Program-made: the position numbers and the translations under genes | In this document: piece by piece, positions 7,077 to 14,335 of the stretch | Layout: each line of letters starts with the position of its first letter | Numbering within the stretch: position 1 is the stretch's first letter | Assembly: GCA_035581425.1 (NCBI GenBank) | Contig: DATJVP010000027.1 | Location: forward strand, 1 to 24,073 | Length of the DNA: 24,073 bases | Direction: 5' to 3' | Source: DASZHJ01 sp035581425 | Lineage (GTDB): Bacteria > Pseudomonadota > Alphaproteobacteria > ATCC43930 > CGMCC-115725 | The notes under the pieces: model-generated | The model's database searches: none | The model's input: only the letters and a program-made list of their open reading frames with translations | What the model was told of the DNA's origin: nothing

Positions 7077-8231
7077 ATGCAGATCGAGCCGTTCAAGATC
7101 GCCATTCCCGATGCCGCCATCTCGGACCTCAGGGAACGCCTCGCGCGAACGCGCTGGCCCGATCAGCCGGACGATGCCGGCGGATGGGAGCTCGGCACCG
7201 ATCTCGCCTATCTTCGGGAACTCACGGACTATTGGCGGACACGCTTCGATTGGCGTGCACAGGAGCGGATGCTCAACGCCTTCCCACAGTTCCGCGCGGT
7301 GGTCGGCGACGAGACCATCCATTTCATTCACGCCCGCGGCAACGGACCGAAGCCTCTGCCGCTCGTCGTCACGCATGGCTGGCCCGGAAGCTTTGCGGAG
7401 ATGGTGAAGTTCATACCGCTCCTCGCAGACCCCGCATCGCACGGCGGGGATGCCGCCGACGCCTTCGACGTGGTGGTGCCGTCCTTACCGGGCTACGGCT
7501 TTTCAAGCCGACCGAAGCAGCGCGGCATGAGCGCCTTCGCGATCGCTGCGCTCTGGAAGGAGCTCATGCAGGGGCTCGGATATCCGCGCTTCGGAGCGCA
7601 GGGCGGAGATTGGGGTTCGGCGGTCTCGATCTGCCTCGGCTTCAAGCATCCGACGAACCTGCTGGGCATCCATCTCAACTTCATCCCGAGCTCCTTCCTG
7701 CCGCCGCTCAATCCGCGCGAGCGGCCGCTGACTCCGGAGGAGCAGGCTTTCCTCGACGTGCGGAGCCAGTGGTTCGATGCCGAGGCCGGATACAACCGCA
7801 TCCAGGCGACGAAACCCCAGACGCTCGGCTATGGCCTCAACGACAGCCCGGCGGGGCTTGCGGCATGGATCGCCGAGAAGTTCCGGAGCTGGACCGATTG
7901 CGGCGGCGAGATCGAGCGGCGCGTCAGCAAGGACGAGCTCCTTACGGACATCTCGATCTACTGGTTCACGGAGACGATTTCTTCCTCCTTCCGCCTCTAC
8001 AACGAGGCGCGGGCGCAGCCGCTCCGCTTCCAATCGGGCGAGCGCGTGAGCGTGCCGACGGCGCTCGCGAAATTCCCGAAGGAGATACCGATGCCGCCGC
8101 GCAATTATGTCGAGCGCGTCTTCGATGTCGTGCAATGGACGGAGATGCCGCGCGGCGGCCACTTCGCGGCGCTCGAGGAGCCGCAGCTCCTCGCGGAGGA
8201 CGTACGCCGGTTTTTCCGGCGTTTCCGTTAG
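7077..8231 (+). CDS. Epoxide hydrolase family protein (alpha/beta hydrolase with EHN domain)
   Basis: This 384-residue protein has the N-terminal epoxide-hydrolase domain (PFKIAIPDAAISDLRERLARTRWPDQ) followed by an alpha/beta-hydrolase fold. HGWPGS (100-105) is the oxyanion-hole motif. GGDWG (176-180) places the nucleophile at Asp178, as in true epoxide hydrolases and not a Ser. PRGGHFAALEEP gives the catalytic His362, and Tyr308 in SFRLYNEAR may be one of the ring-opening tyrosines. It should convert an epoxide to a vicinal diol without cofactors. ATG 7077 was chosen because MQIEPFKI is the family-like N-terminus; an in-frame ATG at 7041 lies inside the inverted repeat. It is divergent from the acyl-CoA dehydrogenases, and its stop overlaps that of the next gene on the other strand (TTAG). 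Confidence 0.9.
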   Translation: MQIEPFKIAIPDAAISDLRERLARTRWPDQPDDAGGWELGTDLAYLRELTDYWRTRFDWRAQERMLNAFPQFRAVVGDETIHFIHARGNGPKPLPLVVTHGWPGSFAEMVKFIPLLADPASHGGDAADAFDVVVPSLPGYGFSSRPKQRGMSAFAIAALWKELMQGLGYPRFGAQGGDWGSAVSICLGFKHPTNLLGIHLNFIPSSFLPPLNPRERPLTPEEQAFLDVRSQWFDAEAGYNRIQATKPQTLGYGLNDSPAGLAAWIAEKFRSWTDCGGEIERRVSKDELLTDISIYWFTETISSSFRLYNEARAQPLRFQSGERVSVPTALAKFPKEIPMPPRNYVERVFDVVQWTEMPRGGHFAALEEPQLLAEDVRRFFRRFR

Positions 8232-8464
8232 AGGTGCTTGCCGGTGTCGAGAATGATCGCGGTGTATTCCCGATAGGTCATGCCAAGCTCCTCGGCGCGG
8301 GCGAGCCGCGCGAGCGCGATCTCCCGCGGCGGAGTCTTCCAGGCGCGCTTATGGGCCTTCCGCCAGCAGTACTGATGCCAGGTCACGCCGACCTCGAGCG
8401 GCGGTCCCTGGTTGTGTCCGATCCCCGGCAAACTCGCGGGAAGACTCGCGGTCCACATCGTCAT
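8228..8464 (-). CDS. Conserved small hypothetical protein (IGHNQGPPL family)
   Basis: This 78-residue protein has the motif PGIGHNQGPPLEVGVTWHQY (13-32), followed by a basic WRKAHKRAWKT stretch and ALARLARAEELGMTYREYT. I recall proteins with IGHNQGPPLE as small, uncharacterised and frequent in alphaproteobacteria, often near sugar-acid or nucleotide-metabolism genes. The function is unknown; the basic helical second half could contact nucleic acid, but nothing demonstrates this. The start may be the ATG at 8464 or the one two codons later. It lies downstream of the DapA-like gene on the same strand, separated by 97 bases. Confidence 0.65.
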   Translation of the reverse strand: MTMWTASLPASLPGIGHNQGPPLEVGVTWHQYCWRKAHKRAWKTPPREIALARLARAEELGMTYREYTAIILDTGKHL

Positions 8465-8561
8465 TCATTCGAAACTGTCGCACGGAATTCCGAGGGAGAG
8501 ATGCGGGATCGCCGCAATCCAGCCTTGCCCCAGACAGCGCGGTTTTTTCGAGCAGAGCCGA

Positions 8562-9485
8562 TTAAATCTTGAGCAGGTTGGCGCCGGCGGCGCGGAGCGA
8601 CGCAAGCACGGATGCGCCGACTTCCGGACCTGCGGCTTCGAGCGGCGGGCGCACGGCGCGCCAGGCCGTATCCCGCCAAAGCTCGGCGAGCGCCGACTTG
8701 ATCGCGGGAACGAAGGAATGCGCGGTGACTGCGGCTACGGCGGCAGAGATTTTATTTTGAAGGATATCGGCGCCGCGGGCCTCGCCCGTGCAGAGCTGCA
8801 CGAGATCGGCCGCGATTGCGTTCGCCATGCCGCTGACGGTGCCGGCGCCACCGGCGCGGATCGCCGCGAGGACGGTCCGCTCGTCGCCCACGAAGATGTC
8901 GAGGTCCGGCAGCTCGCGAAGATAGGAGGAGGAGAGCGGCCAATCGCCGCTGCTGTCCTTGACCGCGACGAGGACGCCGGGGAAAGCGTCGGCGAGGCGC
9001 CGCACAAGCGCGGGGCGCAATGTGAGCCCCGTGTGGAAGGGGAAATTGTAGAGGCAAATCTTCGGCGAGCGTCCCCGAGCGAGAGCGGCCGTCCGCTCGA
9101 TCGTCGCGGCGATATGCGCGTAAATGCCCGCCTCGCCCACGTCCTTGAGGTAGAATGGCGGCAGCAGGAGCACGCACTCGACGCCGAGGCTCACCGCGTG
9201 CGCGGCAAGCACTGCCGAAGTCGGCACGTCGCAGCAGCCAGTCGAGGGCATGATGCGCGCAGCCGGCACGCCTGTGGCAATCGCCGCCTCGAGACTCCGT
9301 TGCCGCTCGTCGGCCGAAAGTGCGGTGCCCTCGCCCGTCGTCCCGAAGAGGCTGACGCCGCGGCAGCCCGCCGCGAGCAGCGCGCCGCAGTGTCGCGCTA
9401 GACGCGCATCGTCGATCGCGAGTTGCTCATCGAAGGGTGTGAGAACCGCGGGCCAGACACCGCGCAGCGAGGATTGAGGCTGCAT
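8562..9485 (-). CDS. DapA-like aldolase/dehydratase (dihydrodipicolinate synthase family)
   Basis: This 307-residue (beta/alpha)8 class I aldolase-family enzyme works through a Schiff base with pyruvate or a 2-keto acid. GTTGEG (48-53) binds the keto-acid carboxylate, Tyr146 sits in LYNFP, and Lys176 in VAVKDSSGD is the Schiff-base lysine. The Arg that true DapA uses to bind aspartate semialdehyde (Arg138 in E. coli) is His151 here, so a lysine-pathway role is unlikely. A 2-keto-3-deoxy sugar-acid aldolase or dehydratase is more probable. A strong Shine-Dalgarno AGGAGGA lies 7 bases before the ATG (complement of 9493-9499). It is divergent from a sugar ABC importer, which suggests that the imported compound or its oxidation product feeds this enzyme. 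The exact substrate is unresolved. Confidence 0.88.
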   Translation of the reverse strand: MQPQSSLRGVWPAVLTPFDEQLAIDDARLARHCGALLAAGCRGVSLFGTTGEGTALSADERQRSLEAAIATGVPAARIMPSTGCCDVPTSAVLAAHAVSLGVECVLLLPPFYLKDVGEAGIYAHIAATIERTAALARGRSPKICLYNFPFHTGLTLRPALVRRLADAFPGVLVAVKDSSGDWPLSSSYLRELPDLDIFVGDERTVLAAIRAGGAGTVSGMANAIAADLVQLCTGEARGADILQNKISAAVAAVTAHSFVPAIKSALAELWRDTAWRAVRPPLEAAGPEVGASVLASLRAAGANLLKI

Positions 9486-9508
9486 CGGGAAATCCTCCTG
9501 GGCCTATG

Positions 9509-9539
9509 TTGACACGCGAGTCCAACGGTGAATACCGTT
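9509..9539 (+). promoter_or_regulatory. Candidate promoter with palindromic operator upstream of the ABC importer
   Basis: TTGACA (9509-9514) is a perfect -35 box. The -10 region, 16-18 bases downstream, is poor (TACCGT at best, 9533-9538). Over it lies a 16-base palindrome: AACGGT (9524-9529), GAAT, ACCGTT (9534-9539). A GGT-N4-ACC core resembles GntR/FadR-type operators. Its location would let a repressor block transcription of the importer and perhaps also of the divergent DapA-like gene. No regulator gene for it is in the window. Confidence 0.45.
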
Positions 9540-9547
9540 TTGAGCCG

Positions 9548-9562
9548 CATGCGCTCATGCGC
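9548..9562. repeat. Tandem heptamer CATGCGC
   Basis: CATGCGC occurs at 9548-9554 and again at 9556-9562, one base apart, between the palindromic operator and the ribosome binding site of the binding-protein gene. It could be a second regulator site or chance. Confidence 0.35.
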
Positions 9563-9600
9563 GGGCCCATAACGATACCATCCAAAAGAGGGAGAAGCCT

Positions 9601-10953
9601 ATGGACGGTTACCGCAGCTCGAAATCCGGACTGACGCGTCGCAGCGTGCTCGGCGCGGGCGCCGCGGCGCTGGGCGCCAACTCGATATTCGCCCCGGCCG
9701 TATTCGGGCAGAGCGGCTTCGATTGGAAGCGTCTCAAGGGCGAGCATCTCGAGGTCTCCCTCACTCTCGGCCCGCGCGCCGAGCTCTGGCAGAAATACGA
9801 GAAGGAATTCGAGGAGCTAACGGGCATCAGCGTGGGGTCCGAGAAGGTGCCGGAGCAGCAGCACCGACAGAAGGTTGCGATCGAGTTCGCTTCCGGCAAC
9901 ACCAGCTTCGACGTCGCGACCGTCTCCTTCCACGTGCAGAAGCAGCTTTACGGGCGCGGGAAATGGCTCGCCGATCTCCGGGACCTGATCAAGGATCCGA
10001 AGCTCACCAATCCCGACTTCGACTTCGGCGACTTCGCCAAGGGCGCCATCGACTACGCGACGCAGAAGGACGGGCGTCTCGACACGATCCCGATCAATCT
10101 CGACTACTGGATCCTCTACTGGAATAAGGAGCTCTTCCAACAGAAGAACGTCGCTTATCCCCGCTCCTTCACGGAGATCATCGAAGCCGCGCGGACTATC
10201 AACGATCCCAAGAACGGCATCTCCGGGTTCATCTCGCGCGGCCTCAAGAACGCGAACGTCCCGGTGTGGACGAGCTTCCTTCTTGGCTATGGCGTCGATC
10301 CCATCGATCCCGACCTCACCATGCACACCGATGGCACCGAGGCCATCGAGGCCGGAAAGATCTACCAGACCCTCAACAAGGAATTCGCGCCGCCGGGCGT
10401 TGCGGGCTTCAACTGGAACGAATGCCAGACCAGCTTCGTACTAGGCAAATCCGCGATGTGGCTCGACGGCATCGGCTTCGCGCTGCCGCTCGAGGACCCC
10501 GCGAAGTCGAAGGTCGTGGGCAAGGTCGGCTACGGCGTCATGCCGCCGGGGCCGAAGGCGCAGCATTCAGCTTTGTTCGGCGATGGCGTCGGCATCTCCG
10601 CCTCCAGCAAGAAGAAGGAAGCGGCCTGGCTCTACATCCAGTGGGCGACGAGCAAGCAGATGAACCAGCGCCACCTCGAGGGACTCTACGGCGCTCCCGC
10701 TCGCGCCTCCGCCTACGCCGCGGTCAGGGCCTCCGGCAAGCTCACGGGGCCAAAGTTGGAATGGCTGGACGCCATGGCGGGCTCGATCAAGATTGCGCGC
10801 GCGGGATTGCCGGACATCGTGGCCGTGACGGAGTTCCGCGACACCTTCGGCATCGCCCTCACCAACACGATCAGTGGCGCCGATCCCGCGACCGAGCTCA
10901 AGAAGGCGACCGAAGCCTTCAAGCCCGTCCTCGCGAAGACCGAGAAGACGTGA
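9601..10953 (+). CDS. ABC transporter extracellular solute-binding protein (sugar type), Tat-exported
   Basis: This 450-residue periplasmic binding protein is of the family-1 (sugar/oligosaccharide) type. The N-terminus has a twin-arginine motif TRRSVLG (12-18) followed by a hydrophobic Ala-rich stretch ending near FGQSG, so export is probably by Tat. The mature part shows family features: an early strand LEVSLTLGP, YEKEFEELTGISV (the E..TGI motif), PINLDYWILYWNKELFQQ and GFISRG. It delivers its ligand to the two permeases encoded directly downstream. GGGAG lies 6 bases before the ATG. The ligand cannot be read from sequence; a sugar or sugar derivative is likely given the divergent DapA-like enzyme. 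Confidence 0.9.
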   Translation: MDGYRSSKSGLTRRSVLGAGAAALGANSIFAPAVFGQSGFDWKRLKGEHLEVSLTLGPRAELWQKYEKEFEELTGISVGSEKVPEQQHRQKVAIEFASGNTSFDVATVSFHVQKQLYGRGKWLADLRDLIKDPKLTNPDFDFGDFAKGAIDYATQKDGRLDTIPINLDYWILYWNKELFQQKNVAYPRSFTEIIEAARTINDPKNGISGFISRGLKNANVPVWTSFLLGYGVDPIDPDLTMHTDGTEAIEAGKIYQTLNKEFAPPGVAGFNWNECQTSFVLGKSAMWLDGIGFALPLEDPAKSKVVGKVGYGVMPPGPKAQHSALFGDGVGISASSKKKEAAWLYIQWATSKQMNQRHLEGLYGAPARASAYAAVRASGKLTGPKLEWLDAMAGSIKIARAGLPDIVAVTEFRDTFGIALTNTISGADPATELKKATEAFKPVLAKTEKT

Positions 10954-10963
10954 GAGCGCGGCG

Positions 10964-11899
10964 ATGAGCGCCGAAGCGGCGCTCGCGGGCTCTCGCCGCT
11001 CCCACGTGCTGTGGCGGCGCCTCTCCGGCGGCGCAGCCACGCGTGGGCGGCCCTATTCGCTTTTCGTCGCACCTGCACTCGTGCTCATGGCGGCCGTGAT
11101 CGTCTTCCCCTGGCTCTTCACGGGGTTCATGAGCCTGCACGATTGGAAGCTCTCGCAGACGCGGAGCTTCGCAGGGCTCGACAATTACACCCGGCTTCTC
11201 GGCGACGAGCGTTTTCAGTGGGCGGCGCTCCGCACGCTCTACTACGCGGCCCTCGCTGTAATGGCGCCGCTCGTCCTCGGCACGATCGCGGCGCTGATAT
11301 TCCACCGCCGATTCCCACTGCGGGGATTCTTCCGCGGCATCTTCATCCTGCCGATGATGGCGACGCCCGTCGCGGTGGGCCTCGTCTGGACCATGATGTT
11401 TCACCCGCAGCTGGGCGTGCTCAACTATCTCCTGACCTCGATCGGCCTGCCGCCGCAGCTCTGGGTCTACGATCCCGGCACGGTGATCCCGAGCCTCGTC
11501 ATGGTCGAGACCTGGCAGTGGACGCCGTTGGTTATGCTCATCGTGCTCGGCGGGCTCGCGGCGCTGCCGACGGAGCCCTACGAATCCGCCCAACTCGATG
11601 GCGCCTCGGCCTGGGCGATGTTCCGCCACATCACCTTTCCGCTGGTGTTGCCGTTCCTGATGGTGGCCGCCATCATCCGGACCATCGACGCCGTCAAATC
11701 CTTCGACATCATTTTCGTCATCAGCCAGGGCGGGCCGGGCACGGCGTCCGAAACGCTCAATCTCTTTCTCTATCTCCAGGCCTTCGCATTCTACGACGTG
11801 GGCTACGCCTCCGCGGTGGTCGCGGTGTTCTTCGCGATCATCGTGACCCTCTCGCTCGTCCTCCTCTATCTCCGGCAGAGAACGCAATGGTCGACGTGA
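10964..11899 (+). CDS. Sugar ABC transporter permease (MalF/UgpA type)
   Basis: This 311-residue inner-membrane permease has about six transmembrane helices, the first at roughly 32-55 (LFVAPALVLMAAVIVFPWLF). The conserved cytoplasmic EAA loop that docks the ATPase is visible at 206-230 (YESAQLDGASAWAMF through RHITFPLVLP). The ATG at 10964 lies 10 bases after the binding-protein stop and follows family starts better than in-frame upstream codons, which would lie inside the preceding gene. It forms the transmembrane channel with the next gene, whose start lies within its 3' end (13-base overlap). Confidence 0.9.
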   Translation: MSAEAALAGSRRSHVLWRRLSGGAATRGRPYSLFVAPALVLMAAVIVFPWLFTGFMSLHDWKLSQTRSFAGLDNYTRLLGDERFQWAALRTLYYAALAVMAPLVLGTIAALIFHRRFPLRGFFRGIFILPMMATPVAVGLVWTMMFHPQLGVLNYLLTSIGLPPQLWVYDPGTVIPSLVMVETWQWTPLVMLIVLGGLAALPTEPYESAQLDGASAWAMFRHITFPLVLPFLMVAAIIRTIDAVKSFDIIFVISQGGPGTASETLNLFLYLQAFAFYDVGYASAVVAVFFAIIVTLSLVLLYLRQRTQWST

Positions 11900-12732
11900 G
11901 GACGAAGCGCCGGCTGAAGCGCCTCGCGAACCGCGTGGGCTTCGCCTTCGCGCTCATCGTGATGATATCGCCGGCGGTCATGGTCTTCCTGTGGATGCTC
12001 TCGCTCTCGCTCAAGACGGAGATTGAGAACATCGCCTATCCGCCGGTCTTCATCCCGGAGACGCCCACGTTCGACAATTTCCGCCACGTCTTCGAGTCGA
12101 GTCCCTTCGGGCGCTACATCCTCAACAGCCTCATCGTCACCGGCAGCGCCACGCTCTTCGCGCTCGCGATCGGCGTCCCCGCAGGCTACGGCATCGCCAA
12201 GGCCAAGGCTTACCGGCTTGCCGTGCTGGTCCTCATCGCGCGGATCACACCCAACCTCTCGTACCTCATCCCGCTTTTCATCCTCTTCCAGTTCCTGGGA
12301 CTGACGGGGACGCTCTGGCCCCTGGTGATCACGCATCTCGTCATCACTGTGCCGATCGTGGTCTGGGTGATGATCGGCTTCTTCGAGACGCTGCACCCCG
12401 ATCTCGAGGAGGCGGCGCTCATCGACGGGGCGACGCTCTGGCAAGCCTTCCGACACGTGGCATTGCCGCTTGCGCGTCCCGGCATCGTGGTCGCGGGCAT
12501 CCTCGCTTTCATCTTCTCCTGGAACAATTTCATCTTCGGCGTGGTGCTAGCGGGGCGCGAAACGCGGACACTGCCCGTCGCGGTCTACAACGTCTTGACC
12601 TTCGAGCAGATCTCCTGGGGGCCGCTCGCGGCGGCGGCGCTGGTAGTGACGCTGCCGGTGCTGATCCTCACGATCTTTGTTCAGCGGGAAATCCTTACCG
12701 GCCTCACTGCGGGCGGCGTCAAGGGTGGGTGA
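11887..12732 (+). CDS. Carbohydrate ABC transporter permease (MalG/UgpE type)
   Basis: This 281-residue permease has about six transmembrane helices. The EAA loop is at 174-199 (EEAALIDGATLWQAF then RHVALPLARPG), and the C-terminus ends with the MalG-type signature QREILTGLTAGGVKG. The ATG at 11887 is inside the end of the MalF-type gene, which implies translational coupling and a one-to-one partnership. It is the last transporter gene: the following gene has its own promoter and is unrelated, so no ATPase subunit is encoded here. A shared MsmK/UgpC-type ATPase elsewhere in the genome probably energises the importer. Confidence 0.9.
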   Translation: MVDVRTKRRLKRLANRVGFAFALIVMISPAVMVFLWMLSLSLKTEIENIAYPPVFIPETPTFDNFRHVFESSPFGRYILNSLIVTGSATLFALAIGVPAGYGIAKAKAYRLAVLVLIARITPNLSYLIPLFILFQFLGLTGTLWPLVITHLVITVPIVVWVMIGFFETLHPDLEEAALIDGATLWQAFRHVALPLARPGIVVAGILAFIFSWNNFIFGVVLAGRETRTLPVAVYNVLTFEQISWGPLAAAALVVTLPVLILTIFVQREILTGLTAGGVKGG

Positions 12733-12753
12733 GCTGAGCGCGGTATCGGTCGC

Positions 12754-12799
12754 ATGACCCCCGGGAGGGATGCTGATATAATCCCTCTGCCTGGGAGGA
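12754..12799 (+). promoter_or_regulatory. Promoter, inverted repeat and ribosome binding site of the cyclase-hydrolase gene
   Basis: ATGACC (12754-12759, four of six -35 positions) and a perfect TATAAT (12777-12782) are 17 bases apart. The seven-base arms GAGGGAT (12765-12771) and ATCCCTC (12781-12787) flank and overlap the -10 box, a likely operator position. The Shine-Dalgarno GGGAGGA (12793-12799) lies 6 bases before the ATG at 12806. The predicted transcript leader is under 20 bases. Confidence 0.6.
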
Positions 12800-12805
12800 T
12801 TTGGC

Positions 12806-14218
12806 ATGGCCAACGAGCGCGTAGAACGGAAGCTGGCCGCCATCCTCGCGGCCGATGTCGCCGGCTACAGCCGCTTGATGGGTCTCGACGAGGAGGGGAC
12901 GCTCGCGAACCTCAAGGCGCACCGACGCGAGTTGCTCGACGGCAAGATCGCGGAGCACCGCGGCCGGATCGTCAAGAGCACGGGTGACGGCATCCTTATC
13001 GAGTTCCCGAGCGTCGTCGATGCCACCCGCTGCGCCGTGGAGGTGCAACACGGCATGGCCGAGCGCAACTCGCGCGTCGCCCCGGAGCGGCGCATCGAGT
13101 TTCGCGTCGGAATCAATCTTGGCGACATCATCGTCGAGGGTGGCGATCTCTACGGCGACGGCGTGAACATCGCCGCACGCCTCGAGGGGATCGCGGAGCC
13201 CAACGGCATTTGCATCTCGCGCCAGGTCTTTGAGCAGATCGATGGCAAGCTTGCGGTTTCGTACCGACATCTCGGGCCGCAGCAGCTCAAGAACATCGCG
13301 AAGCCCGTCGATGTCTACGCGGTCACCCCGCTCGGCGCGGCGAGCGCGATCAGCGCCCCCGGCATTACCGCGAAGCCGCTGCAGCAGGAAATCAAATATT
13401 GCCGCGCCTCCGACGGGGTCCGCCTCGCATATGCGACGGTTGGCAAGGGTCCACCGCTGGTCAAGACCGCGAACTGGATGAATCACCTGGAATTCGAGTG
13501 GGAGAGTCCGATCTGGCGCCACCTGTTCCGGACGCTGGCCTCGGACCACACCTTGATTCGGTACGATGCCCGCGGCAATGGCATGTCCGATTGGGACGTC
13601 GACGAGATCTCCTTCGATCGATGGGTCGAGGACCTCGGCGCGGTGGTCGATGCGGCCGGCGTCGAGCGCTTCCCGCTGTTGGGTATCTCGCAGGGCTGCT
13701 CGGTCTCGATCGCTTATGCCGCACGCCATCCCGAGCGGGTATCGCACCTGATCCTCTATGGCGGCTTCACGATGGGCCGAACGAGGCGCGCGAAGAACGA
13801 GGCCGAGCGGCAGAAATTCGCCGCAATGGCGACCCTGATGCGCTTGGGATGGGGGGCGGAGACCTCCGAGTTCAGGCAGCTCTTCACCTCGCAGTTCATA
13901 CCGGATGGAACGAAGGAACAGGCGGATTGGTTCAATGAGCTGCAGCGCAGGACGACCTCGCCCGAAAGCGCCGTGCGGTATTACGAGACCGTCGGCAATA
14001 TCGACGTCACCGACGAAGTCGGGAGGGTCGTGGCGCCGACCTTGGTGATGCACGTGCGCGGCGACGCGGTCGTGCCGATCGAGGCAGGGCGCGAGATGGC
14101 CGCGGGAATTCGCGGCGCCCATTTCGTGGCGCTGCAGGGCAAGAACCATTTGATCCTGGAGCATGAGCCCGCGGCCGAGCGCTTCTTCGAGGAGATCAAG
14201 CTGTTCCTTGCGGAATGA
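12806..14218 (+). CDS. Class III adenylate/guanylate cyclase fused to an alpha/beta hydrolase
   Basis: This 470-residue two-domain protein carries a class III nucleotidyl cyclase domain at about 8-175. It has the two metal-binding aspartates (Asp17 in LAADVAGYSRLM, Asp61 in KSTGDG), a Lys57 at the position usually reading adenine, and GDGVNIAARLE with Asn121 and Arg125 for transition-state binding. These features favour an active, ATP-using cyclase. Residues about 196-470 form an alpha/beta hydrolase with nucleophile elbow GISQG (Ser295), Asp420 in RGDAVVP and His448 in GKNHLIL, so the triad looks complete. No signal peptide or membrane helix is visible; it should be cytoplasmic. The hydrolase may sense a small molecule and tune cAMP synthesis, but that is inference. 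Mycobacterial Rv1900c joins the same domains in the opposite order. The gene stands alone with its own promoter. Confidence 0.92.
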   Translation: MANERVERKLAAILAADVAGYSRLMGLDEEGTLANLKAHRRELLDGKIAEHRGRIVKSTGDGILIEFPSVVDATRCAVEVQHGMAERNSRVAPERRIEFRVGINLGDIIVEGGDLYGDGVNIAARLEGIAEPNGICISRQVFEQIDGKLAVSYRHLGPQQLKNIAKPVDVYAVTPLGAASAISAPGITAKPLQQEIKYCRASDGVRLAYATVGKGPPLVKTANWMNHLEFEWESPIWRHLFRTLASDHTLIRYDARGNGMSDWDVDEISFDRWVEDLGAVVDAAGVERFPLLGISQGCSVSIAYAARHPERVSHLILYGGFTMGRTRRAKNEAERQKFAAMATLMRLGWGAETSEFRQLFTSQFIPDGTKEQADWFNELQRRTTSPESAVRYYETVGNIDVTDEVGRVVAPTLVMHVRGDAVVPIEAGREMAAGIRGAHFVALQGKNHLILEHEPAAERFFEEIKLFLAE

Positions 14219-14230
14219 CGGGCGCGTCGC

Positions 14231-14250
14231 GGCGGCGTTGAGACGCCGCC
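14231..14250 (+). terminator. Hairpin after the cyclase-hydrolase gene, without a T-tract
   Basis: GGCGGCGT (14231-14238), loop TGAG, then ACGCCGCC (14243-14250) forms a perfect 8-base-pair GC-rich stem 12 bases after the stop codon. No run of T follows, so it is either a non-canonical terminator or an mRNA-stabilising structure. Confidence 0.5.
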
Positions 14251-14335
14251 CGGCGGTCGCCTTGTTCAGGGACCAAGCCTTAGGCTATTCTCGCGCGTAC
14301 AATTCCACTGACTCCGACAAATCGCTCACAGGAAG

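Noticed and set aside
8483..8492. Perfect 10-base palindrome CGGAATTCCG between the small hypothetical gene and the DapA-like gene.
   Set aside because: It is short, lacks promoter boxes nearby, and is of a length expected by chance in 24 kb.
8543..8548. Run of six T on the plus strand that might end a terminator.
   Set aside because: No stable stem precedes it on the plus strand, and both flanking genes are on the minus strand.
12719..14164. A minus-strand open frame of about 480 codons opposite the cyclase-hydrolase gene.
   Set aside because: It mirrors a gene whose catalytic motifs are all present on the plus strand, and has no start signals or recognisable domains.
14286..14303. TATTCT and TACAAT boxes ahead of the secreted protease gene as a promoter.
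   Set aside because: Neither has a convincing -35 box at 16-18 bases, so no promoter is called, though one must exist in this gap.
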